64,000 nt of DNA from Carposina sasakii (lineage: Eukaryota; Arthropoda; Insecta; Lepidoptera; Carposinidae), in assembly GCA_014607495.2 (NCBI GenBank), contig CP053156.1:13206001-13270000 (forward strand), read 5' to 3'. Every line of letters starts with the position of its first letter. Positions within the stretch are counted from its first letter, which is position 1. Shown here one piece after another: positions 56,500-64,000 of this stretch. The position numbers and the translations under genes are program-made. The notes under the pieces are model-generated. The model saw only the letters and a list, made by a program, of their open reading frames with translations. It was not told the DNA's origin and searched no databases.

Positions 56500-56800
56500 G
56501 ATAACAATAGCCCAATGGTTTAAACGTGTGCCTTCCAATCGGGGTGCATAAGTTCGATCCTAGTCACGGATTTTAATTTAATGTAGTGCTAAATGAATTA
56601 CGCTCGTGCCTCGGAAAACATGTAAAATCGTTGGTCCTGCGCTTGATCTCTCTCCGGTGGTGTAAGCTTTCCGTTCAATCGGACTAGTTACTCATACGAG
56701 AGTGAAGGAATAGAGAGTGCATCTGTGTTTGCGCACAGACTTCTGCACAGTTAATCTCCGTTGAGATTGGAAATACGATTAGAGACATTATTATCGTTGT
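56500..56800 (+). repeat. tRNA-derived SINE, near full length
   Basis: tRNA-like head TAGCCCAATGGTTTAAACG with B-box GTTCGATCC, body with GTGCCTCGGAAAACATGT and CTCTCCGGTGGTGTAAGC, and a 3' part GAGTGAAGGAATAGAGAGTG. It links the fragments at 871, 5902, 6060 and 33488 into one family. Confidence 0.75.
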
Positions 56801-57985
56801 ATTGTGACTTGTTGCTCGCTATTTCATCGCAATGGCGACGTAAGCGACACAACTTAGCTTTGCTTGCCATTATAGTGTAACTGCCTTCGTTTGCCACTGA
56901 TGGTGACAACAAATGACAGATCGTGTTTGTTCTCGTCGAACCTATTTGCATATTATTATTTTTTAGATAGATAGACATCACTTGATACTCTATCTGACAG
57001 GTGGGCAAAAAGGGTATAATAAAATGAATGGCCCATGGGTCCTTTCATCAGATTATTGAGGCATACTATGAAGATCATAGAATTTCAATTAGAATAATAT
57101 AGATTGGGTTACTTTCTTCTTTAAAAATGCGTAGGTTAAGGTTAGAACTGTGACCTTTATGTGCCGCGGCAAGTGCCAGAAACGAACATGCTCGGGCAAG
57201 GATATAAAAACCAAATGCAATGAAAATAAAATTATACTAATGCTCCTATTGCTTTAAGGTACCCACATTCTGTGTAATCAGACTAACTACCTCCAACAAA
57301 TAGCAATAGTTGATAACATTAGAAAAGTGTTGCAATAATCATAAAAGATGATTCTTGCTGTAAGCATTATGGTTCGAAATGATGGTTCTACTAAATACCA
57401 AAAGATGAATCTGGTTTTGAACTTTCTGCGATGTGATGATTATACATTGTCCAAAATTATGCGTACAGATAATTCTGACTGAAATATGGGTTTCAATGTA
57501 TGCTAAATGAGTTAATGTAAATAAAGGTTCATAGTGGTATTAGACATCACCTACCCCTAATGAGCTTATAGTAAAAATTTTCATTGTAAAAAATACGAGA
57601 AAATACTGCCTAATAGAATAGAGCTCTTTAATTCAACGTACTGATAAACTTATACTGTTTTTAATAATTAAGATAAACCTACTTACGTAGTTATAATACT
57701 GCAGTGCGCATTGATAAATATTTACTAAATAGTTGTGTACGAGTATTTTACTGTTTATCCAACAATTTTATAGGTTAATTTTAGCTGTGCCATCCCAATT
57801 TAAACTTTTCATTTAACAACAAAATAAAAAAGAAAATCAACTACATATGCTAAATGTAGTAAAGGAATATTTGTGAACTTTTGGCAACTGTGTAACTTGT
57901 GCAAATTTGGCGAACAAGTAATAGCTCTACGCCATTTATCAGTTACATGCATAGGTACTATGTATACTTATATATTTAATACTTT

Positions 57986-58148
57986 CTAAAGAAAGGTCAG
58001 GTCAAGAGTACCCTAAACCGACTAGCGTGCATGAAGAATATCATGAAAGTAGATGAAGCGAAAGAGGTGTGTCAGGATCGTAGCAAATGGAGATCCGTGA
58101 TCTCTGCCTACCCCTCCGGGAAAGAGGCGTGATTATTATGTATGTATG
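57986..58148 (+). mobile_element. 5'-truncated non-LTR 3' end
   Basis: 163 bp between 15-bp duplications TATATTTAATACTTT (57971-57985 and 58149-58163). Ends with a TATG tail. It matches the last ~140 bp of the element at 50540-51248 (CGTGATCTCTGCCTACCCCT). Confidence 0.9.
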
Positions 58149-58247
58149 TATATTTAATACTTTGGGACTTGAAGTACATACTCTTAAGTTAAAGTACACT
58201 TTGACAGTTCCTCTTTACATTATAACGGAGTACATTTGTGTACTTAC

Positions 58248-58280
58248 AATCATATATGAAGCCTTCATTCAGCATGTTAT
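58248..58280 (-). CDS. Candidate 33-bp micro-exon
   Basis: Between CTTTCGCAG and GTAAGTAC. Two bases, ten codons NMLNEGFIYD, one base. Its phases fit both the exon end seen in the 36-bp array (SDS-G|) and the exon at 56312-56399. The joined reading SDNMLNEGFIYDSEDD is open. Micro-exons are easily produced by chance, so the phase match on both sides is the main support. Confidence 0.4.
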
Positions 58281-59040
58281 CTGCGAAAGTTCGCGAACGC
58301 CCCCAAGACAAAACATGGCGTCATGGCGGGAAAGGAAGGAAGATACGACAGTTTACATCCGACGTTATCACCGCCATCTCGATACATTTTAACTCACACA
58401 CATCACCAATAATTTAATTACACGCGAAAATATTTTATAATGATAATATTTTTGCAATGAATAAAATAAAAACACTAAAGATGCGCTAAATTCGCACAAC
58501 AATGGATTGAATATGATCGTATTGATAAGCAAAATGGCTAGTCTGACACCAATGTCCATTGACCCGAATAATAAACTATCTGAACGTTAATTGCCGCAAA
58601 TTATGTAAAAGCGCTCGCGAGCACGCTGTGTAATTAAATAGAAAATGCTTGTTTTAAACTAAACGCCGCGGTGGAGAGGATCTGAGTGTTTGCTCATTTT
58701 TGGCATGTTAGCTAAAGGTTGATTCATAATGTGCTGGGAAAGTTAATGTTTGAAAGTTCTGTATAGCACAAGTAAACTACTTAGGTATATTTTTGTTTGA
58801 AAAAAAAAAAAAAAACTATACTTCGGGATAGAACATGTGACACATAACCCAAATACCCATATCTCAGTCCAATATTTAATTAATTTTTCTTAGGGCCGAT
58901 TTTTTCATTTAATACTATTTCTTGATCAAGTTTTAAAGATAGACAGGACCTTTATTCATCAGTTAAAACTACATATACAGGATGTTTGTATGTGGCAACC
59001 AGGCAAATATTGATATAGTGACTTCAGACCATGATTCTGA

Positions 59041-59175
59041 GTCGAAAACCACAGAAAATTTTCGCAGGATAATTCCAAAATTTTCCGACTTTTTTATTTT
59101 TCAGGAAAAACAAAACTGTGTCGAAAACCACAGAAAACTTTCGCAGGAAAATTCCTAAATTTTCCGACTTCATTA
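59041..59175 (+). repeat. Tandem duplication, 79-bp period
   Basis: GTCGAAAACCACAGAAAATT starts at 59041 and again, with small changes, at 59120. Both copies run through TTTCGCAGG and AAATTTTCCGACTT. Confidence 0.8.
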
Positions 59176-59629
59176 TTTTTTCACGAAAAAAATTTGTTTA
59201 GTTCTTTTAATTAGGCTTTAGATAATAACTATAAAATAAAATTTTAACAGATAAATTTTTAAAAAGTTGTTCCCATAAAAGTTTAGATAACTGATTAACC
59301 CTAGTGGAAAGTCACAAGTGATCCAAAAAACAGCAATGTATCACACTATTGTGTGATACAAATAAGCCCATTTAACTAGTCATAGGGTCGCCCGATACAA
59401 TTGGCTCGGAAAACTAATATTACTAATAATCAAATTAAAAATCCATTTCCTGTGAGTAATATTTAACACTGTCGAATTACTTAACACAATGGACTTGTTC
59501 AGCAACACATTATTTGCCTGGCTATCACCCACACCCTGTATGGCTATTGCAAAGAATCTGCCCTTAGTATAGTAACAGTAGTAGTAGTAGTCGTGCGTGC
59601 GTGTCAAACAAAATCAGTTTCATTTTTAG

Positions 59630-59662
59630 GGTTCCGTATTGAATACAAAAACGGAACCCTTA
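59630..59662. repeat. GGGTTCCGT short inverted repeat
   Basis: AGGGTTCCGTATTGAATAC faces AAAACGGAACCCTTAT; a 12-bp stem typical of a dispersed lepidopteran repeat end. Confidence 0.55.
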
Positions 59663-59719
59663 TAATTTTTTATGACCGATGTGATACGTGAGCAGATGAA
59701 CTGAAAACTGCACATTACT

Positions 59720-59860
59720 TGTTGAGGGATGGATAATTGGGTAAATCACTCAATATTGTGCGTACCAACTCCCTACATGTTTTTGACTATTTATGTGTGA
59801 TAGATAACTGACACAGGGATGGATAATTGGGTATCCCTACATGTTTTTGACTATTTAACA
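59720..59860 (+). repeat. Imperfect tandem duplication
   Basis: GGGATGGATAATTGGGTA occurs at 59723 and 59817; CCCTACATGTTTTTGACTAT at 59771 and 59835. The second unit is shorter by an internal deletion. Confidence 0.75.
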
Positions 59861-59920
59861 TATTACCTACTTATTAGGCTTGTTTCTACATTATGAATAT
59901 AATCGAAAGACTTATTAACG

Positions 59921-60135
59921 ACTAGTGGACGCCCGCGACTCCGTCCGCGTGGACTACAGAAAAAACAAAATGTCTAAATTATCCGGGATAAAAAGTAGCC
60001 TATATGTTAAGTGGGACCTGTCCCAATATATTACTGAAAACTGCATCGAAATCGGTTCAGCCGTTTCTGAGATTAGCGTGCACAAACGCACAGACAAAAA
60101 TTCCAAAAATCATTATTTTGGGTACTATTGCGTTG
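59921..60135 (+). repeat. ACTAGTGGACGCCCGCGAC interspersed repeat
   Basis: Starts ACTAGTGGACGCCCGCGACT like 5363; the 3' half differs (GCATCGAAATCGGTTCAGCC, then AAACGCACAGACAAAAATT), indicating a subfamily. Confidence 0.7.
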
Positions 60136-60284
60136 ATAAAGGTCTTCTATAATATTTTTTCTCATATATCTTCCATGTACAGACAGCGATCCGTTACATT
60201 TTTATTATATGTATGCATGGTGAAATGGTCGAGCATTTCATGAAGTGGTCGCATTTCATGAAGTGGCCAATTCCCAGATTTAAA

Positions 60285-60753
60285 TCGCCACCCTTAACGA
60301 AGGGTACGTACTCTATACTCAAATAAAGACTACAAAAGCGATTCGCTGGCACATCGCCGGAATGCATAGTCTAACCTAAAAAACATGCTGTTTCTTCTGC
60401 ATCTTCTCTTTAATATAACCTAATATACTTTCGGCGAAATGATAGACCACTGGATCGGGCGTTTAATATTTTTTAATCATCGTGTTCATGATGTTTAACT
60501 TTTCATGCTTTCAGAAATTTTTCATCATTCTAGACAGGCCATATTAATACGTATTTCTCGTGAAAAAATCTGGGATGCTACACGCGTCAATGTACATTTA
60601 TGCTGAAAAACGTAGTCTATTTACTCAACTTTGGACCCTAATATTTTGGAAACCAGACACTTCCCAGGTATGCTTCCATGGAGAAAAATGATCGTGATGA
60701 TGAGAGATTCTGTAGTTTTCGGGAACGTTGACGAACAAAAATCATCCTATAGA
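60285..60753 (-). mobile_element. MITE family 2, interrupted minus-strand copy
   Basis: The 3' end portion is at 60285-60325 (CACCCTTAACGAAGGGTACG) and the remainder at 60541-60753, ending ACGAACAAAAATCATCCTATAG. The ~215 bp between are unrelated and may be a further insertion. Confidence 0.65.
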
Positions 60754-62382
60754 TAGGTGTACGAGACTTTACAAGATAAGTCAAACCTCATACCTTCGAA
60801 GCCTACAAAATGTTATCTTAAAAAATTGCTGAGAGTACGCTGTTTTTCTAACCATTAGCTAAACAATAAAGATAACACAATATATTACAACGGTGCGATC
60901 AATTTAACTAGATGGCGCTATTTAAAAAAAACGTAAATTGTTATTCATCTTAATATACTTGAGAAACAACATAGAAATCTATACAAGAAATTATTTCAGT
61001 CGTACAGCCTGTCATTGAAATTCCTATTTTCTGATCCAATTTTTTTTAAAATGATAAAGTGCTCTAGTTATAATATGTAGAGATATTATAACTAGATTCA
61101 GTGACACACTTAAAAAATGGCCCACAAATAGCTGCTCATTCGACCATCTATTGTCATAAATTGACGAGGTCTTATGGTACTCATAAGATTCATTTAAAAA
61201 TCTAATCTAATGCAGTTATTACGATATAGATTTACCATTTTTATAAAGATTTCATTATGCCCCGCGTCTACTATAAACACGTCACTGTGTATTGTAGAGG
61301 TAATTACCACAAACCTTCCATTTTCCATGTTGACTGTAGGTGTATTGTTAATTACTTCCATTTTGCTGTCAAAATCACTGAACTATACACTACATAAGCG
61401 ACAGGTAACAATGAATCGATGACACGGAATGCGTCAATACGCGATAATGTATAAAAACATTAAGTTTATCTTAGATAAGGTCGTATACTAGTATTTGGAC
61501 CGATATTTCCCATTTAATCGGATGACATAAATTTTAATAATTACGCACATAACCTATTGCGTTTAATTCTATTGAAAATATAAAGAGATTTATTTACTTT
61601 AATATTTTTGCATTAAGAATGTACTAACATTAACGCTGGGGAGTTATCGGTGACCCCAAAGACCATTAAATACTTACATACTTGTGTGGATCTCTACTCT
61701 TGTAGGAAATTAAACACGCGAGCCACTAAACACTTGTATTTTATTTCGACTTTTGGAAGTGGAAGTACTAACAATATATGGACTACCATCTGAAATCAAT
61801 GATTTATTAATATAATTATATGCCGGGGTTCCTTTAGCATAGCATAAGTTAAGCATTTTAAATTTTTTTTATCTAAAAGGACAATTATAAGTTGCTAAAT
61901 CATCGTCTGAGAGAACGCCCCTGAGTTCCTTTGTTGACTTTTATTCTAGTAAAGCCTCGCATTAGCACAGGAAAAGAGAATGTATGGAGCAGCAGTCGTA
62001 TCAACATTTCATTAGGGTACATACCTAAATTAGGGACAGACAATGTTTTACACTGACATATGAACAGAACAAATTACCAATATTTATATATTAAAATCAA
62101 AATAGGACGTTTGCTATCAGAGATCAGATAAGTAATGACTAACTAGACGTACATATTTAATCGATACGATATTCAAATACATGCTTCATTTTACAAAGAA
62201 ATGGTTATAGCAGAATAAAATGATGCGTAAATATAATCAATCTATTAGCTAGTGGTTCCTAGTTATTTTGTGTACCTCGATGCTAGAGGTAATGTAGAAA
62301 AACCTATTGCGTTACTTTAGAATCGCTTTTGGAGCTCGTTAATAAGGTATATTTTTGCTTGTAGCTATTATTATTACATATT

Positions 62383-62533
62383 CATCATCATCATTCTCAG
62401 TCATGAGAAGTCCACTGCTGAACACAGGCCTCCCCCAACAACCTCCTCTCCGACCGGTCGGAAGCGGCCTACATCCAACCGATGCGCGACCTTGGCTGAT
62501 CGTCCCTCCATCTCGCGGGTGGCCTTCCCTTAC
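62383..62533 (-). mobile_element. RTE 3' fragment
   Basis: 151 bp flanked by the 10-bp duplication ATTACATATT (62373-62382, 62534-62543); (ATG)n tail at the left. Matches 10195-10345 of the RTE copy in reverse complement. Confidence 0.88.
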
Positions 62534-62639
62534 ATTACATATTACGTAGTTACGTAGACTAATTACAGAGTCGGGATCATGGACAAAGTCCGAAACAAGA
62601 TTATCCAGCAAAAGACCAAAGTCATAAGATATAATCACG

Positions 62640-62742
62640 AAGTCGTAGAACCGAAGGACGGTAGAGTAAGCGGGTTCTTGATTGGAGACCACGCTCGGCA
62701 AGCGTAGATTTGGACGCTCTCCGGCCAGATGGACCGATGACT
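62640..62742 (+). mobile_element. RTE internal fragment
   Basis: GGCAAGCGTAGATTTGGACG and GGCCAGATGGACCGATGA resemble the RTE segment encoding GKRSVGRPPAKWTDD. Joined abruptly to MITE family 2. Confidence 0.5.
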
Positions 62743-63010
62743 TTTTAATTAGTTGATCGGGCGAAATTTATTGCGTCCAGTGATTATGCTAGTTTTTTCA
62801 TAGACATATATTAATTATTTGTCGTGAAAAAATCTTGCTACGTGCGTCTATGTACATGTAAGCGGAAAAACGCAGTATATTTACTCAACTATGGACCCTA
62901 ATATCTTAGGAACCAGACACTTCCCAGGTATGCTTCCATGGAGAAAAATGATCATGGTGATGAGGAGATTCCGTAGTTTTTGGGAACGTTGACGATCAAA
63001 AAATACCCTG
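62743..63010 (-). mobile_element. MITE family 2, minus-strand copy
   Basis: Ends AAATACCCTG next to TA at 63011-63012; the other end is truncated at TTAATTAGTTGATCGGGCG, the same break as at 21271. Confidence 0.75.
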
Positions 63011-63105
63011 TACTCGTATATTACAAGAGTTGGTATTTGCATTTTGTATGCGACTGCGGTATCTATTATGTAATCTGTGTGTACCTCACACTAGCGCTAG
63101 CTATT

Positions 63106-64000
63106 GACCCACCGCTGTCGGGCTGCGAGTGCGGGTTGCATGTGACTCACCGCTGTCGCTGCGAGTGCAGGTTGCGTGTGACTCACCGCTGTCGCTGCGA
63201 GTGCAGGTTGCGTGTGACTCACCGCTGTCGCTGCGAGTGCGGGTTGCGTGTGACTCACCGCTGTCGCTGCGAGTGCGGGTTGCGTGTGACTCACCGCTGT
63301 CGCTGCGAGTGCGGGTTGCGTGTGACTCACCGCTGTCGCTGCGAGTGCGGGTTGCGTGTGACTCACCGCTGTCGCTGCGAGTGCGGGTTGCGTGTGACTC
63401 ACCGACTTGCCGCTGTCGCTGCGAGTGCGGTTGCGTGTGACTCACCGCTGTCGCTGCGAGTGCGGGTTGCGTGTGACTCACCGCTGTCGCTGCGAGTGCG
63501 GGTTGCGTGTGACTCACCGCTGTCGCTGCGAGTGCGGGTTGCGTGTGACTCACCGCTGTCGCTGCGAGTGCGGGTTGCGTGTGACTCACCGCTGTCGCTG
63601 CGAGTGCGGGTTGCGTGTGACTCACCGCTGTCGCTGCGAGTGCGGGTTGCGTGTGACTCACCGCTGTCGCTGCGAGTGCGGGTTGCGTGTGACTCACCGC
63701 TGTCGCTGCGAGTGCGGGTTGCGTGTGACTCACCGCTGTCGCTGCGAGTGCGGGTTGCGTGTGACTCACCGCTGTCGCTGCGAGTGCGGGTTGCGTGTGA
63801 CTCACCGCTGTCGCTGCGAGTGCGGGTTGCGTGTGACTCACCGCTGTCGCTGCGAGTGCGGGTTGCATGTGACTCACCGCTGTCGCTGCGAGTGCGGGTT
63901 GCGTGTGACTCACCGCTGTCGCTGCGAGTGCGGGTTGCGTGTGACTCACCGCTGTCGCTGCGAGTGCGGGTTGCGTGTGACTCACCGCTGTCGCTGCGAG
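63106..64000 (-). repeat. 36-bp minisatellite carrying 5' splice sites
   Basis: About 25 units running off the window edge. Read on the minus strand a unit is CACTCGCAGCGACAGCG then GTGAGTCACACGCAACCCG. Every regular unit has a consensus donor (GCG|GTGAGTC) and a CTCGCAG acceptor-like triplet 8 bp before it. Units are almost identical, with GCAGG for GCGGG and ATGTG for GCGTG variants near the left end and one irregular unit at about 63400-63432. 36 bp is twelve codons, and the frame reading TRSDSGESHATR is open across regular units. Confidence 0.93.

Larger units (their letters stand above)
58281..63105. other. Candidate intron with repeats
   Basis: AT-rich. Contains a tandem duplication at 59041-59175, a second at 59720-59860, an AGGGTTCCGT hairpin (59630-59662), an ACTAGTGG repeat (59921-60135), MITE family 2 copies and RTE fragments. 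No supported gene. Confidence 0.65.

Noticed and set aside
63101..63985. A 294-residue ORF made of SHTQPALAATAV repeats
   Set aside because: It is a by-product of a 36-bp minisatellite, whose unit is a multiple of three, and not evidence of an independent gene. The same DNA is open in other frames.
55197..64000. CRISPR-like regular repeats
   Set aside because: The arrays are head-to-tail repeats without unique spacers, in an animal genome.
37571..64000. Macro-domain exons of GDAP2
   Set aside because: Looked for by eye on the minus strand and not found; they may lie beyond 64,000 or be too diverged to see without a profile search.

Overview
The window looks like nuclear DNA of a moth or butterfly (Lepidoptera). 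It is AT-rich, its genes are split by long introns packed with MITEs, SINEs and 5'-truncated non-LTR retrotransposons, and it carries the 'ACTAGTGGACGCCCGCGAC' interspersed repeat that I associate with lepidopteran genomes. The order is inferred from these repeats and from protein similarity recalled from memory; no search was run.

Layout. (1) 1-18,760, plus strand: the last three visible exons of the splicing factor CDC40/PRP17. The last intron is 16.6 kb and holds a TE graveyard: five longer and one short copy of a palindromic ~260 bp MITE, a TTAA-flanked MITE, a hAT-type MITE with 8-bp duplications, and an RTE retrotransposon with a palindromic target duplication. (2) 18,961-20,478, minus: intronless 5-aminolevulinate synthase, convergent with CDC40. 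(3) 22,749-23,471, plus: PIG-F, a GPI-anchor biosynthesis membrane protein. (4) 24,297-28,526: a complete 4.2 kb piggyBac element between TTAA duplications. It has an intron-containing transposase with all three catalytic aspartates and, divergently, a second small gene with a BESS-like C-terminus. (5) 31,629-37,570, minus: five exons encoding the CRAL-TRIO (SEC14-like) C-terminus of a GDAP2 homologue. (6) 37,571-64,000: mostly gene-poor, repeat-rich DNA. It contains candidate minus-strand exons (43,080-43,246; 56,312-56,399; 58,248-58,280) and two large minisatellites (82-bp units at 55.2-56.3 kb; 36-bp units from 63.1 kb to the window edge).

The most unusual signals are two. First, three minisatellites with different unit lengths (38, 82 and 36 bp) all lie across, or next to, an exon-intron boundary on the minus strand. 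Every regular unit repeats the end of the exon plus a consensus 5' splice site. In the 36-bp array the frame that would splice on to the next candidate exons stays open through every regular unit, so each extra unit would add 12 residues. Second, the piggyBac element carries a companion BESS-like gene with its own start and polyadenylation signal, whereas canonical piggyBac elements have one gene.

The genes do unrelated housekeeping work (splicing, haem synthesis, GPI anchors, a CRAL-TRIO/macro protein), as expected of an ordinary eukaryotic neighbourhood. Exon ends were placed by eye from splice consensus and reading-frame phase.
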